Shown here in pieces: positions 32,828-43,390 of a stretch of 54,439 bases of DNA. Position 1 is the first letter of the stretch. The number at the start of each line of letters is the position of its first letter. The stretch is from contig JABUEY010000008.1 in NCBI GenBank assembly GCA_013314815.1, positions 1 to 54,439 of the forward strand, read 5' to 3'. This stretch comes from Syntrophobacteraceae bacterium (lineage in GTDB: Bacteria > Desulfobacterota > Syntrophobacteria > Syntrophobacterales > Syntrophobacteraceae). The notes beneath the pieces were generated by a model. The model was not told where the DNA came from. It was given only the letters and a program-made list of their open reading frames with translations, and made no database searches. The position numbers and the translations under genes were made by a program.

Positions 32828-35308
32828 CTACTTCCGGATATACGGCACAATATTCCACTGCTGCCCGTCTGAAACGGCATGGATTAAGCCGTGCAGGTCC
32901 GTCCTGAAATGAGGAATGCCCCGGCGGGTGCATCTGTCCAGCACCCCCTGGGAAGGGAAACCGAAACGGTTGTCGTATCCGCACGAGAAGATCACGGCCA
33001 CGGGCCTGTAATGGTCGAGCATCGCCCCGGTGCAGGAAGCTTCACTTCCGTGATGAGGTGCGACCAGGAGCGTGCCGCCCTGGGGCGCCGCGCCTCGGAA
33101 CAGCCTTCGTTCCACGGCCCCGTCGATGTCTCCGGGAAGGACCAGCCGGGTGTTTCCGTACTCGACCTCGAGCACGACGGATGCGTTATTGAGATCTCCG
33201 TCCCAGCTGTCCCTGAGATAGGCTGAATCGGGGTGGATCACCCTGATGCGGGCGTGGCCGATGGTCGTGTCAGGGGATGAATCCGGAAGAGTGCGAACGG
33301 GGATCGATCTGCGCAGCGCGACAGCCTCCAGTTCGGTGCTGCCTGTCGGGACCTCCGTTGTCCAGAAGCACCCGACCCTGAAGTGGGAGAGAATGAAACG
33401 AAGGCCGTTGCGGTGGTCGGGATGGTCGTGTGACAGAATCACATGGTCGAGTTTCCGCACCCCCAGGTTCCACAGGCAGGGAGCCACCACCGAACGCCCG
33501 ATGTCAAAAGAGTCATCGAAGAACCCTCCTCCGTCCACCAGCATGTTTACTGAGCCCGGGAACCGCACCAAGGTTGACGTCCCCTGGCCGACATCGATGA
33601 CATCCACTCGAAGCAGAGAATCCTCGTGCGAACGTTCAGCGACTGCGGACTGCATGGTGGAAGCGGCTGAAACGAGCAGGACGAGCATGCCCAAACAGGC
33701 GGCCTTGATCTTCCATCTCCACGGATTCAAAAGAAGCCACAGTCCGACGTAGAAGGCGGGGAGGAACAGAGGTGGGACGGTTCCCACCCAGAAGAATGCC
33801 CAGGAAAGCTCTGAGAACCACTGAATGATGGCCTCGGCAATGGACAGAAACCAGGCTCCGATCTTGAGTGCGACCCATGCCGGGAATTCGCTGACCGTGG
33901 CGAGAGCGAGGCTTGCAAGACCTGCGGGCAGCACGAGAAAACCGACCAGCGGCACCAGGAAGATGTTTGCCACAAAGCCGGCAAGAGAGATGCCTTTGAA
34001 ATAGTAGACGGTAAGGGGAAGCACAAAGATGTTGACAGCCAGGGAGACCCGAAAGGCTTCCTCGAAGGGATGAACCAGCTTTCCGGCGATTCCGTCCCCG
34101 GCTGGAGTCGAGTGGACACGGGACAGTGTCCAGGGCTTAAGCCTGGGATAGAGGACGAGAATGGCGAGCATGCAGGCGAAGGAGAGTTGAAAGGAGATTT
34201 GCCGCAGACTGCCGGGTTCGAGAAGAAGAATGATGAAGGCGGCTGCGGCGAGTATCGAAAGGGAATCCGCCATGCGCTGCCCGTAAAGTGCGCCGAGCAG
34301 CAGGGCGAGCATGATCAGGGAACGCCAGATGGGGGGAAGCAGGAAGCCGCTGACGAACGCGTAGCCCGCGGCTGCGATGAAGGCAGGCCACACGGCGATC
34401 TGCCGGTCGCTCGTCCCTTGCAGAATATCGGGGCGCAACAGCCGAACCAGCCTGCATGCGGCCCAGAATGCAAAGATGCTGACCATTCCCAGGTGCAGGC
34501 CGGAAATGGAAAGCAGGTGGGTCACTCCCACCCGGTTGATCCGATCCTGCAACGGCCTCGAAAGAAGGTTCTGGTAGCCGAGCAGCAGGGCGGCGTAGAA
34601 GGCAGCCGAATCGGGTTCAAGTGCTCCTTCGATGCGGAGGAGGGCCTTCTGGCGGAAGCTTTCAATGGCGCGCCTCAAGTACCTGCCCGGAGCGTAAAGG
34701 AATCCTCTCGATTCCGGGCAGAGGCGCACAACGAAACGGTCATCCGGAAGAAAGGCTCGCGCATGCAACCCCTTTTCCGCCTGGCTTTTCACATAATCGA
34801 ATCCGCCCGGATTGCTGAAATTATGAAAGCTCTTGAGAAAAGGGCGCAGGAGAATGCGGTCTCCAGGCAGCCACGATCCGGGGATTGCCGAGGATCTAGT
34901 CATGGTCAGCAGCACTCCGCCCTCGGCGGGGAAAGCTCGGTGTTCGTCAAGAATGCTCTTCACTTGAACGGGGATCCGGATCCTGTCCGAGGTGAAATCC
35001 GGCGGGGAGGCCACTTCTCCAACGAGCAGGGGGCGTCCCCGATCCATGAAGGGATAAAGAGTGCTTCCGGATGGAGCAAGAGGGACTGTCGACCTTCCGG
35101 CCCATGTTCCCAGAACGAAAAAAACCGTCAGAACAAAAAAGGGCCGGCGGAAGAAGGACATCTTTTCGTGCAGGCCGGCGATAAGGCAGGTCGTCAGGAG
35201 AAAGGACACCGCGCAGATGCAGCTTTCGGGCAGATCAGCCGGCCAGGATCGCCCCAGGGCGGTTCCTGTGGCAAAAGCGACTGTGAGCCACAACAGGAGA
35301 CGCGGCAT
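32828..35308 (-). CDS. comEC: ComEC/Rec2 DNA-uptake channel protein
   Basis: An 826-residue membrane protein. The first 60 residues hold membrane segments, a soluble DUF4131/OB-like part follows (about 80-220), then the Competence domain with many membrane helices and the signature HLLSISGLHLGM, and last a metallo-beta-lactamase-like domain (LRVDVIDVGQGTSTLV, LSHDHPDHRNG, APHHGSEAS). It forms the inner-membrane channel for single-stranded DNA in natural transformation, and the C-terminal domain may degrade the second strand. No other competence genes are present. The ribosome site is weak. Confidence 0.93.
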   Translation of the reverse strand: MPRLLLWLTVAFATGTALGRSWPADLPESCICAVSFLLTTCLIAGLHEKMSFFRRPFFVLTVFFVLGTWAGRSTVPLAPSGSTLYPFMDRGRPLLVGEVASPPDFTSDRIRIPVQVKSILDEHRAFPAEGGVLLTMTRSSAIPGSWLPGDRILLRPFLKSFHNFSNPGGFDYVKSQAEKGLHARAFLPDDRFVVRLCPESRGFLYAPGRYLRRAIESFRQKALLRIEGALEPDSAAFYAALLLGYQNLLSRPLQDRINRVGVTHLLSISGLHLGMVSIFAFWAACRLVRLLRPDILQGTSDRQIAVWPAFIAAAGYAFVSGFLLPPIWRSLIMLALLLGALYGQRMADSLSILAAAAFIILLLEPGSLRQISFQLSFACMLAILVLYPRLKPWTLSRVHSTPAGDGIAGKLVHPFEEAFRVSLAVNIFVLPLTVYYFKGISLAGFVANIFLVPLVGFLVLPAGLASLALATVSEFPAWVALKIGAWFLSIAEAIIQWFSELSWAFFWVGTVPPLFLPAFYVGLWLLLNPWRWKIKAACLGMLVLLVSAASTMQSAVAERSHEDSLLRVDVIDVGQGTSTLVRFPGSVNMLVDGGGFFDDSFDIGRSVVAPCLWNLGVRKLDHVILSHDHPDHRNGLRFILSHFRVGCFWTTEVPTGSTELEAVALRRSIPVRTLPDSSPDTTIGHARIRVIHPDSAYLRDSWDGDLNNASVVLEVEYGNTRLVLPGDIDGAVERRLFRGAAPQGGTLLVAPHHGSEASCTGAMLDHYRPVAVIFSCGYDNRFGFPSQGVLDRCTRRGIPHFRTDLHGLIHAVSDGQQWNIVPYIRK

Positions 35309-35414
35309 GGCGAAAGCTCGTGGTTGACGGACTTGTCTTCATCGAGGGGAAAACGCGATCCCTGGCCGCCTGGCAAAAGCCCTTTCAGCCCTCAGCCTGC
35401 TGCCACCGTTTCTT

Positions 35415-36671
35415 TCAGGCTCCGTTGCCCTCCCGCCATATCCGGGCTCCCACGGCTGAAAGCTTCTTTTCCATGGCTTCGTAGCCCCGGTCGAGGTGAT
35501 ATATCCGGCTGATCTCGGTGATCCCATGCGCAGCCAGGCCTCCAAGCACAAGTGAGGCGGAAGCCCTGAGATCCGTCGCCATGACGGGAGCCCCCGAAAG
35601 CTTCCTGACTCCACGAACCACGGCACTTCTTCCTTCCAGCTCGATGTCCGCTCCCAGGCGCTTCAGTTCGAGCACGTGCATGAACCGATTCTCGAAGATC
35701 TGTTCCGTAATGAGGCTGACTCCGTCGCTCAAGGCCATCAGCGCCATAAACTGGGCCTGCATGTCCGTCGGGAAGGCAGGGAAAGGCCAGGTCTTTACAT
35801 TGACGCTCCGGATTCTGTCCGTTCTTTGAACCTCCAGTGTGCCCTCGCCGGCCTCGATGGGAAGCCCCGCCATGTGCAGCTTGTTGATGACCGCCTCCAG
35901 GTGGTCCGGCCTGCACGAGGTGAGCTTCAAATGGCCTCCCGTGATACCCGCCGCCACCAGATAAGTGCCGGCCTCGATGCGGTCCGGAATGACCGATACA
36001 CGGCCAGGCGAAAGATCCTTCACCCCTTCGATGGTGATTTCAGATGTTCCGGCACCTTCGATTCGCGCGCCCATGGAGCAAAGGTACTCGGCCAGCGCCA
36101 CCACCTCGGGCTCGCGGGCGGCATTTTTGAGAACGGTGATACCTTCTGCCAGCGTGGCCGCCATCATGAGGTTCTCGGTACCGGTCACCGTCACCAGGTC
36201 AAAGCTGATGCATGCTCCCTTCAGACGCCCTGCCCGGGCGATTACATATCCGTGCTCGAGATCGATGTCCACCCCCATCTGTTCGAGGCCCTTGAGATGA
36301 AGATTGATGGGGCGTGCACCGATGGCACAGCCTCCCGGCAGAGAAACCCTGGCACGCCTGTAACGGGCCACCATCGGGCCAAGCACCAGCACGGATGCAC
36401 GCATCGTCTTGACCAGGTCGTAGGGGGCTTCGAGGGTGTGTATGTCCGATGTGTCGATCACGAGCACATCGTTGTGTTCGCAGGAGGCTCCCATGTGTCC
36501 GAGCAGGTTCCGCATGGTCCGGATGTCTCTCAGCCGTGGGGCGTTTTCGATGACATGTGTTCCGGCGGCAAGCAGGGTCGAAGCCATGAGCGGCAGCGTT
36601 GCATTCTTGGCGCCGCTGATCCGTACTTCCCCCTCGAGGGGCATGCCGCCCTCGATCACGAGCTTATCCAT
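35415..36671 (-). CDS. murA: UDP-N-acetylglucosamine 1-carboxyvinyltransferase
   Basis: A 418-residue enzyme for the first committed step of peptidoglycan synthesis, adding enolpyruvate to UDP-GlcNAc. Family blocks: [14 protein letters not shown] with the Lys-Asn pair, [16 protein letters not shown] with the fosfomycin-target Cys, [29 protein letters not shown] and [10 protein letters not shown]. Complete, with a normal length. It follows prmC at 3 bases and belongs to the rho-rpmE-prfA-prmC-murA run common in this bacterial group. Confidence 0.97.
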   Translation of the reverse strand: MDKLVIEGGMPLEGEVRISGAKNATLPLMASTLLAAGTHVIENAPRLRDIRTMRNLLGHMGASCEHNDVLVIDTSDIHTLEAPYDLVKTMRASVLVLGPMVARYRRARVSLPGGCAIGARPINLHLKGLEQMGVDIDLEHGYVIARAGRLKGACISFDLVTVTGTENLMMAATLAEGITVLKNAAREPEVVALAEYLCSMGARIEGAGTSEITIEGVKDLSPGRVSVIPDRIEAGTYLVAAGITGGHLKLTSCRPDHLEAVINKLHMAGLPIEAGEGTLEVQRTDRIRSVNVKTWPFPAFPTDMQAQFMALMALSDGVSLITEQIFENRFMHVLELKRLGADIELEGRSAVVRGVRKLSGAPVMATDLRASASLVLGGLAAHGITEISRIYHLDRGYEAMEKKLSAVGARIWREGNGA

Positions 36672-36674
36672 GTT

Positions 36675-37544
36675 TCACCTTCTTATGCTGCAATGCAGGA
36701 CTCGTGGAATCCCGGAATAGTCCTTCGTAAAGCCGCGAGATTCAATCCGAGAATAGCCGGACAGCTCCGCCTCAAGGATCTCGGCCTGCCCGAAGCCGAT
36801 TTCCACGAGGAGTGGTCCGCCGGGCTTCAAGTACAGATGAACTTCATCCAGTATTCTGCGGATGATGTCAAGACCATCCTGCCCGCCTCCCCTGAGAGCC
36901 GCCTCGGGTTCATACCTCCGGACTTCGGGGGCGAGTTCGGCGAATTCCACGTCCCCGATGTAAGGGGGATTGGAGACCACAAGATCGAAAGGAGGCTTTG
37001 AAGGGGTAAAAGCACTGAACAGGTCCGAGGCCACAAAGAAGATCCGGTCTTCGGTTCCGTGGCGGACGGCGTTGCGCCTGGCCACGGCCAGGGCTTCAAT
37101 GGACGCATCGGAAGCCACGATCGAGACGCCCGGGCACTCCCTGGCAATGGAAACGGCTACGGCCCCCGACCCCGTTCCCAGGTCGAGCAGCCTTCCCGGC
37201 CGGCCGTCCAGGAACTCCACAGCCTTTTCCACGAGCAACTCGGTCTCAGGCCTTGGAATCAGCACCGACGAGGTGACTTCGAATTCCAGCGACCAGAATT
37301 CCTGCCTGCCCGTGATGTACTGCGTGGGCTCAAAGGCCGCCCTGCGCCGGATGATATCCCGGTAGAGAGCGAGCTCCTGAGGGGTAAGCGGCTGGTCATG
37401 GTGGAGGTAAAGCTTGAGACGGGCGGTGCCAAGGACGTGGGCAAGCAGCACTTCGGCATTGGACCGAGGCTGGTCGATTCCCCTGCGCCGGAAGTAGTCC
37501 GTTGTCCACTGAATGACTTTCAGGATGGTCCATGTTTCTTCCAT
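36675..37544 (-). CDS. prmC: Peptide chain release factor N5-glutamine methyltransferase
   Basis: A 289-residue SAM-dependent methyltransferase that methylates the GGQ glutamine of release factors. N-terminal helical domain with RRAAFEPTQYITGRQEFW, then PRPETELLVEKA, the SAM motif LLDLGTGSGAVAVSIA and the catalytic SNPPYIGD. It lies next to its substrate gene prfA, as in many bacteria. Confidence 0.95.
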   Translation of the reverse strand: MEETWTILKVIQWTTDYFRRRGIDQPRSNAEVLLAHVLGTARLKLYLHHDQPLTPQELALYRDIIRRRAAFEPTQYITGRQEFWSLEFEVTSSVLIPRPETELLVEKAVEFLDGRPGRLLDLGTGSGAVAVSIARECPGVSIVASDASIEALAVARRNAVRHGTEDRIFFVASDLFSAFTPSKPPFDLVVSNPPYIGDVEFAELAPEVRRYEPEAALRGGGQDGLDIIRRILDEVHLYLKPGGPLLVEIGFGQAEILEAELSGYSRIESRGFTKDYSGIPRVLHCSIRR

Positions 37545-37590
37545 CCTCGATTCCTCGCGCCGACCTGGTCGTGCGCCTCGTGTTTCGATA

Positions 37591-38655
37591 TCAGGATTGT
37601 TTGAGCGCTTCTGCCTGGAAGTGCGCCGCCAGCGGATCGATGATCTCGTCGAGCATTCCGGTGAGGATACCGTCCAGCTTGTAGAGAGTCAGATTGATGC
37701 GATGGTCGGAAACGCGGTTCTGGGGAAAATTGTAGGTTCGTATGCGTTCGCTCCGGTCTCCCGATCCCACCTGGCTCTTGCGGTCCTGGGCAATCCTGGC
37801 TTCCTGTTCGCTCTGCATCTGGTCCAGCAACCGGGCGCGAAGCACCTTGAGTGCCTTGGCCTTGTTCTTGTGTTGAGATTTTTCGTCCTGACAGATGACG
37901 ACAAGCCCCGAAGGGATGTGCGTGATGCGCACGGCCGAATCCGTGGTGTTGACGCTCTGCCCTCCCGGTCCAGAGGAACGGAAAACGTCCACCCGGATAT
38001 CATTGGGATCGATGTAAACGTCCACTTCCTCCGCTTCCGGAAGCACCGCCACCGTGACCGCGGAAGTGTGAATGCGCCCCTGGCTCTCCGTAACGGGCAC
38101 ACGTTGTACCCGGTGGACTCCACGCTCATACTTGAGCCTGCTGAAGGCGCCCTTTCCATTGATGGCGGCAATGATTTCCTTGAATCCTCCGATGCCAGTG
38201 GGGTGAGTATCCAGGATCTCGACCTTCCATCGGCGCATCTCGGCATACCTCGTATACATGCGAAAAAGATCCGCAACAAAAAGAGCGGCCTCGTCACCGC
38301 CCGTCCCGGCCCGGATCTCGAGAATCACGTTCTTGTCGTCGTTGGGGTCCCTGGGAGCGAGCATGCCCTTGAGTTCGGTTTCGAGCGATTCCAGCCGTTT
38401 CTTCAGGTCGGTTACTTCCTGGCGGATGAGTTCACGCATGTCTGCGTCATCTTCCAGGTCAAGAAGCTCCTGGTTGTCCCGAATCTGCTCCTGCACGCTC
38501 TTGTAACCGGCATAAGCTTCCACAATGGAGGCGAGATCCGCGTGTTCCCTGGCCACCTTCCGATATTCCTCCTGGTTGGCGAGCAGGTCGGGATTGCTGA
38601 GATCCTCCTCCAGCTTGCGGAATTTCTGCACAACGCTTTCTAAACGCTCAAACAT
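37591..38655 (-). CDS. prfA: Peptide chain release factor 1
   Basis: A 354-residue class I release factor recognising UAA and UAG. The GGQ motif is in [18 protein letters not shown], preceded by RSSG, with the typical [11 protein letters not shown] segment at about 125. I start at the ATG at 38655 ([12 protein letters not shown]); 32 further in-frame codons upstream are not family-like. RF1 does not read UGA, which is relevant because UGA appears to be recoded in the selenoprotein gene of this window. Confidence 0.96.
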   Translation of the reverse strand: MFERLESVVQKFRKLEEDLSNPDLLANQEEYRKVAREHADLASIVEAYAGYKSVQEQIRDNQELLDLEDDADMRELIRQEVTDLKKRLESLETELKGMLAPRDPNDDKNVILEIRAGTGGDEAALFVADLFRMYTRYAEMRRWKVEILDTHPTGIGGFKEIIAAINGKGAFSRLKYERGVHRVQRVPVTESQGRIHTSAVTVAVLPEAEEVDVYIDPNDIRVDVFRSSGPGGQSVNTTDSAVRITHIPSGLVVICQDEKSQHKNKAKALKVLRARLLDQMQSEQEARIAQDRKSQVGSGDRSERIRTYNFPQNRVSDHRINLTLYKLDGILTGMLDEIIDPLAAHFQAEALKQS

Positions 38656-38784
38656 AGTCCAGACTCTGGTCCGTCGAAGACTCTGACAGGTGAAGAAAAA
38701 ACAAGCCGGGCACCGAAGAGAACGAATCGCCGGCAATTCGGCTCCCCGCATCGAATGTGCCCCAGGCCGACACTTCCCTCTCCC

Positions 38785-39015
38785 CTATTCCTCTGCTCCC
38801 TTGTTTTCCGTCTTCTGATACTTTTCATACTTCCTGAGGAATCGTTCGATGCGTCCCGCGGAATCCACCAGCTTCTGTTTGCCGGTGTAAAACGGGTGGC
38901 ACTTGGAACAGATTTCCACTCGTATTTCCTTCTTGGTGGACCCGGTGGGAATTTCGCTTCCACAAGCACATCTGATCACGGTCTCATGGTACACAGGGTG
39001 AATATCCGCTTTCAT
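38785..39015 (-). CDS. rpmE: Ribosomal protein L31 (zinc-binding form)
   Basis: A 76-residue ribosomal protein with the four cysteines of the C+ form (CACGSE and [13 protein letters not shown], the latter the L31 signature). AAGGAGG is placed eight bases before the start, and a good promoter lies upstream. The extra charged C-terminal tail is common in relatives. Confidence 0.96.
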   Translation of the reverse strand: MKADIHPVYHETVIRCACGSEIPTGSTKKEIRVEICSKCHPFYTGKQKLVDSAGRIERFLRKYEKYQKTENKGAEE

Positions 39016-39059
39016 GTTCGATCATCCTCCTTTTGTCGATAAGCTTTATCAAATTATTT

Positions 39060-39087
39060 ATTATAAAACGATTAGGAAATATTTCAA
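39060..39087 (-). promoter_or_regulatory. Sigma-70-type promoter of rpmE
   Basis: On the minus strand, TTGAAA (39087-39082), a 16-base spacer and TATAAT (39065-39060) in an A/T-rich gap. The predicted start leaves a leader of about 40 bases before the rpmE ATG. Confidence 0.65.
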
Positions 39088-39152
39088 TACGTTATTGTCC
39101 GACTCCCGCTTTTTCGCTAATTTGAGAAGTTCTCCCGGGCTTCCGGGGTGTC

Positions 39153-40484
39153 TCAACGGTTCATTGAGGCAAGGAATTCCGGGTTGTTTTTTGTCCCCTG
39201 CATCTTATCGAGCAGAAACTCCATGGCATCTATCGGGTTCAAGGGAGACAGCAGCTTGCGCAGGATCCAGATGCGATTGAGATCTTCCGGCGGAAGCAGC
39301 AGTTCTTCCTTGCGGGTTCCCGACTTGTTGATATCGATGGCCGGGAATATTCTGCGGTCGGCCAGCTTGCGGTCGAGCACGATTTCCATGTTGCCGGTGC
39401 CCTTGAATTCCTCGAAGATGACCTCGTCCATTCGGCTGCCCGTATCGATAAGCGCTGTGGCGATGATGGTGAGACTTCCGCCCTGCTCGACGTTTCGAGC
39501 CGCTCCGAAGAATCGCTTGGGCCGATGAAGCGCATTGGAATCGAGGCCTCCCGAAAGGATCTTGCCGCTCGGTGGAACCACGCTGTTGTAGGCTCGTGCG
39601 AGACGCGTAATGCTGTCCAGGAGAATCACCACGTCGCGTTTGTGTTCCACAAGGCGCTTGGCCTTCTCGCTCACCATCTCCGCGACCTGCACGTGCCGTT
39701 GGGGAGGTTCATCGAAGGTGGAACTGACCACCTCGGCGCGGACATTTCGCTGCATGTCCGTGACTTCCTCGGGGCGTTCGTCGATGAGCAGGACGATGAG
39801 GTAGGCTTCTCGATGATTGACCGTGACGGCATTGGCGATATTCTGGAGAAGCATGGTCTTGCCGGTTCGAGGTTGGGCGACGATCAGTCCGCGCTGTCCG
39901 AAACCGATGGGGGTGAGAAGGTCCATGACCCTGGTGGACAGATTGTCGGACAGGGTTTCGAGTCGAATGCGCCGGTCCGGGTAAAGGGGCGTGAGGTTGT
40001 CGAAGAGAATCTTGTCCCGAGCCATATCGGGGTCTTCAAAGTTGACCGCTTCCACCTTGAGCAGGGCGAAGTAGCGTTCGTTGTCCTTTGGAGGCCTGAT
40101 CTGGCCGGAGATGCTGTCGCCCGTGCGCAGGTTGAACCTGCGGATCTGGGATGGCGACACGTAAATGTCATCGGGACCGGGCAGATAATTGTAGTTCTGG
40201 CTTCTCAGAAAACCGAATCCGTCGGGAAGAATCTCGAGCACTCCCTCGCCGTAGATCAGGCCGCTCATTTCAGCCTGCGCCTGGAGGACGGCGAAGATCA
40301 GTTCCTGCTTGCGCATGGAACTTGCCCCTTCGATGTTCAAGGCTTTTGCGACGGCCATAAGTTCCCGGATGTTCTTGCTCTTTAGCTCGACGAGGTTCAT
40401 CTCGTTTCGCAGCTGATCCCGCGCTTCCTGGTCTCTCGGATCCTTCTGGGAGGTATCCGGGGTGTGCTGTGTCACGTCATTCAT
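39153..40484 (-). CDS. rho: Transcription termination factor Rho
   Basis: A 443-residue hexameric RNA-dependent ATPase. It has an N-terminal Rho_N helical part ([20 protein letters not shown]), a cold-shock-like RNA-binding domain ([23 protein letters not shown]), Walker [11 protein letters not shown], the DERPEEV segment and a C-terminal block [18 protein letters not shown] chose the ATG at 40484, eight bases after GGAGAAA, over a GTG at 40490. Full length. Confidence 0.97.
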   Translation of the reverse strand: MNDVTQHTPDTSQKDPRDQEARDQLRNEMNLVELKSKNIRELMAVAKALNIEGASSMRKQELIFAVLQAQAEMSGLIYGEGVLEILPDGFGFLRSQNYNYLPGPDDIYVSPSQIRRFNLRTGDSISGQIRPPKDNERYFALLKVEAVNFEDPDMARDKILFDNLTPLYPDRRIRLETLSDNLSTRVMDLLTPIGFGQRGLIVAQPRTGKTMLLQNIANAVTVNHREAYLIVLLIDERPEEVTDMQRNVRAEVVSSTFDEPPQRHVQVAEMVSEKAKRLVEHKRDVVILLDSITRLARAYNSVVPPSGKILSGGLDSNALHRPKRFFGAARNVEQGGSLTIIATALIDTGSRMDEVIFEEFKGTGNMEIVLDRKLADRRIFPAIDINKSGTRKEELLLPPEDLNRIWILRKLLSPLNPIDAMEFLLDKMQGTKNNPEFLASMNR

Positions 40485-40835
40485 GATCACTTTCTCCGTA
40501 ATGTTTAATGTGCAACTGCTAAATTAAATCCTTTGTCTCAGACGGGTTCAGTGCGTGTTTGTCAGGCGTCTCATTTGTTTGGAGTCTGGGATGAAGGGAA
40601 AAGGCACGGAGCCGGGAAAGAGGCCTTATTCTTGTGAAATATCTCTGTCTGAAGTACAGCCCGCCGGTGTGCTTCCGAAGATGTCCCCGGCAGGCCGGAA
40701 TGCCGCCCTTGGGGAGATTTCAAACATCCAGGAAATTTCTCCCGTTTGTCAACTCACAGAACTCGTTCATCGCCGCGCGGGACTTCCGCGGCAGATGGGA
40801 AAAGGGAAAACCCGCATCGACCGATGAAGGGAATA
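40485..40835. other. Leader region upstream of rho
   Basis: No gene seen. On the minus strand it holds a possible TTGACA at about 40753-40748 without a matching -10 box, and AGACG/CGTCT halves about 25 bases apart that could form a leader hairpin before rho. Rho genes often have long autoregulated leaders; nothing decisive is visible. Confidence 0.4.
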
Positions 40836-41609
40836 CTAGAATCCCAGGCGAACCCATATGCTGGGCTTCTTCTCTCCCTTGGCGCATTCCTTTTCGCACC
40901 TGGCCAGCATCTTTTCGACGTCTTTTTCGTATCCCAGCTCCTTCAGAGCCTTGGGGTATTCCTTCTGTATCTTTTCCAGTCGAGGCATTGCCGCGTGGTA
41001 TTCTTCCAGCCTGTAGTAGAACTTGCCGACATTGTATTCGTGGGCCACGATGCGCTTCTGGCATTCGAACATCTGCTTACGGGCTCTCGACGCATATTCC
41101 GAATCCGGGTAGCCCTGGATGACCCGTGCGAAGGCTTCCATGGCGAGTCGAGTTTCCTCGGGATCCCTGTCCGGGGTGCTGAAAGACAGGAAGTGGCTCA
41201 TCCCCACCTGGTAAAGCACGTAAGGAATCACCTCGTTCCTGGGATGGAGCCGCGCGAATTCCTCGTAGGCTATGGCCGCCTCGCCGTACTTTTTGTCATA
41301 AAAAAGAGCATCGCCTATTTTCAGTTCGGCCAGGGCCGCATACTTGCTGTAGGGATAGTTCTCCTTCAACTTGCGGAAGTCTTTCAGCGCGTCGCCGTAG
41401 TCTTTCTTCTGCATCTTCTGCATGCCTTCCACGGCGAGCTGCTCCGCGGTCTTGTCGACAGTCGAAGAAGGACCTTTCCCGAACAGATCTTCAAAATAGA
41501 ACTCCGCCAGGTTGGTTCCACATCCACCGGCCACCAGAAAAACGATCACCAACGGAATGCAAAACAACCGGCGGAAGACCTTTCCTGCTTCATTTGAGGA
41601 GATCCGCAT
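40836..41609 (-). CDS. bamD: Outer membrane assembly lipoprotein BamD
   Basis: A 257-residue lipoprotein of the BAM complex that inserts beta-barrel proteins into the outer membrane. Signal peptide with lipobox LVAGGC (Cys about 30), then TPR-like repeats (YGDALKDFRKLKENYPYSKYAALAELKIGDALFYDKKYGEAAIAYEEF in short motifs: DFRKLKENYP, ALFYDKKYGEAA, ARLHPRNEV, RVIQGYPDSEYA). The C-terminus ends in a charged tail. Its presence shows a diderm cell envelope. Confidence 0.93.
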   Translation of the reverse strand: MRISSNEAGKVFRRLFCIPLVIVFLVAGGCGTNLAEFYFEDLFGKGPSSTVDKTAEQLAVEGMQKMQKKDYGDALKDFRKLKENYPYSKYAALAELKIGDALFYDKKYGEAAIAYEEFARLHPRNEVIPYVLYQVGMSHFLSFSTPDRDPEETRLAMEAFARVIQGYPDSEYASRARKQMFECQKRIVAHEYNVGKFYYRLEEYHAAMPRLEKIQKEYPKALKELGYEKDVEKMLARCEKECAKGEKKPSIWVRLGF

Positions 41610-41653
41610 GAAAATTCCCCGGTGATTTGACTTTGTCTGAACGATTGAACTGC

Positions 41654-42586
41654 TTATAATTGACTCTCGATATATCGACCGGCGTTGAACGCGGCGGTTG
41701 CCCCGTCTCCGACCGCCGTTACGATCTGGCGAAGTTCCTTGGCCCTGACATCCCCCGCGGCAAAGATCCCCGGGACCGAAGCGGCCATTTCCTGGTCCGT
41801 CACGACGAATCCGGCCTTATTGCACAGAATTTCGGGCGGCAGAAAACCGGTGTTGGGCTGAATTCCCACGAAAACAAAGGCGCCGCTCACGGCCAGCTGC
41901 GATGCTTCACCGCTTCGAGTGCCTCGAAGGTCAAGCCCCACGACTCCCTGGTCGTCCCCTCGAATCTCCGTGACCACCGTCTCCAGGACAAACGATATCT
42001 TTTCATTCTGTGAAGCTCTTTCCTGGATAACCTGTGTCGCACGCAGCCGGTCGCGCCTGTGAATAACGTAAACATGCTGGGCGAATTTCGTCAGATAGAG
42101 CGCTTCTTCGATAGCCGTGTCTCCGCCGCCCACCACGGCCACATCCTGATCGCGGTAAAACGGCGCGTCACAAACCGCGCAATAGGATACCCCCCGGCCG
42201 GTAAGCTCCACCTCCCCCTTCACACCCAGCTTGTTGGGGGATGCCCCGGCCGCAATGATGACCGTCCGGGCATACAGATCACCGTCCACGAGATGCACCG
42301 TCTTGACGGGTTCCGTCACTTCCAGGCCGACCACCTCCCCGCTGCGGGTTGCCAGCCCGAATCGCAGCGCCTGGGCGCTGATCAGTTCAGACAGACCGAA
42401 GGCACTGATTCCTTCAGGAAACCCCGGATAATTGTCCACCTGCTCGTAGGTAAGCAACTGCCCCCCAAAGCCCATCCTCTCGACCAGGAGAGCCTTCAGG
42501 CGCGATCGAGCCGCATACAGGCCGGCAGTCAGCCCTGCCGGTCCTCCGCCTATGATCAGGATATCATATACATCATTCGGTTTCAT
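41654..42586 (-). CDS. trxB: Thioredoxin reductase
   Basis: A 310-residue FAD/NADPH oxidoreductase: FAD motif IIGGGPAGLTAGLYAAR, NADPH motif VVGGGDTAIEEALYL, redox-active CAVC at about 136-139, and the C-terminal GIFAAGDVRAKELRQ. It reduces the thioredoxin encoded just upstream. It lacks the HRRxxxR-type change seen in NADPH-independent forms (HRRDRLRA is present), so NADPH use is likely. Confidence 0.95.
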   Translation of the reverse strand: MKPNDVYDILIIGGGPAGLTAGLYAARSRLKALLVERMGFGGQLLTYEQVDNYPGFPEGISAFGLSELISAQALRFGLATRSGEVVGLEVTEPVKTVHLVDGDLYARTVIIAAGASPNKLGVKGEVELTGRGVSYCAVCDAPFYRDQDVAVVGGGDTAIEEALYLTKFAQHVYVIHRRDRLRATQVIQERASQNEKISFVLETVVTEIRGDDQGVVGLDLRGTRSGEASQLAVSGAFVFVGIQPNTGFLPPEILCNKAGFVVTDQEMAASVPGIFAAGDVRAKELRQIVTAVGDGATAAFNAGRYIESQL

Positions 42587-42671
42587 GTTGGAAGAGCAGA
42601 TTCTCGGACAGGATAGGGCACAACGGTGTGTATCCTAAGCATTGTGAATGTATGGTCCGTCGGCACCAGGA

Positions 42672-43004
42672 TCAACCGACTGCCTTGTCGATGGCGGCCG
42701 TGATCTGCGACTTGGCTACTGCTCCCGTAATCTGCTCACTCACGTTGCCGTTCTTGAAGATGATCAGCGTTGGGATTGCCCGGATGCCGTACCGGCTCGG
42801 AGTCTTCGGATTGTCATCCACATTGCATTTGGCCACTTTGAGTTTGTTTTCGTAATCCCCGGAGAGCTCTTCTATAACAGGCGCTATCGCACGGCAGGGT
42901 CCACACCACGGGGCCCAGAAATCCACCAGCACGGGCAATTCGGATTGCAGCACTTCCTGTTCGAACGTATTGTCGGAAATCTCGATGATGTTCTTCCCTG
43001 CCAT
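42672..43004 (-). CDS. trxA: Thioredoxin
   Basis: A 110-residue thioredoxin with the classical WCGPC active site (FWAPWCGPCRA), a cis-Pro in RAIPTLIIFKNG and normal length. Start ATG at 43004 after GAGGAG; an upstream 18-codon extension is not family-like. First gene of the trxA-trxB pair, with its own promoter. Confidence 0.97.
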   Translation of the reverse strand: MAGKNIIEISDNTFEQEVLQSELPVLVDFWAPWCGPCRAIAPVIEELSGDYENKLKVAKCNVDDNPKTPSRYGIRAIPTLIIFKNGNVSEQITGAVAKSQITAAIDKAVG

Positions 43005-43077
43005 TAGAAAAACTCCTCTCCTCAAGAGAAAATAGGTACCCGGATCTTCGGAATTCATTCTTTTGGAACGGTGTAAA

Positions 43078-43107
43078 ACTATAAAACAATCTTTTCGGCT
43101 TTGTCAA
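43078..43107 (-). promoter_or_regulatory. Sigma-70-type promoter of trxA
   Basis: On the minus strand, TTGACA (43107-43102), an 18-base spacer and TATAGT (43083-43078). The predicted leader is about 65 bases long. Confidence 0.65.
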
Positions 43108-43346
43108 TTGAACATTGTGCTCGACCCGGCCGGGCATGACCGGGTGGCTCTTTTCTCTGCTCGAAGCATCCCGAGGCCGGCTCCGTCACAGGACGCAGAA
43201 GATCGGGTTCTGCCGGCATTTTTTCATAAACATGAACGCGCGCCCGGAAAGTTGCCGCAAAAAGGTGGAATACTTCCGCGGCTCATCTATACCCTGTTTT
43301 CTCTCGGGGTCCCGGCAACACCATGTACCACGACTCCGCACAAACA

Positions 43347-43355
43347 TGGTATAAA
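43347..43355 (+). promoter_or_regulatory. Extended -10 promoter of radA
   Basis: TGGTATAAA is an extended -10 element about 36 bases before the radA start; no good -35 box lies upstream. The rest of the trxA-radA gap (43108-43346) shows nothing clear. Confidence 0.45.
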
Positions 43356-43390
43356 ATGAACCTGGAAAAAACAACCGAGGCGAGGAGTCC

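Noticed and set aside
34070-35512. A 480-codon plus-strand open frame
   Set aside because: Antisense to comEC, rich in Gly, Arg and Glu with low complexity and no ribosome site; comEC is clearly the real gene.
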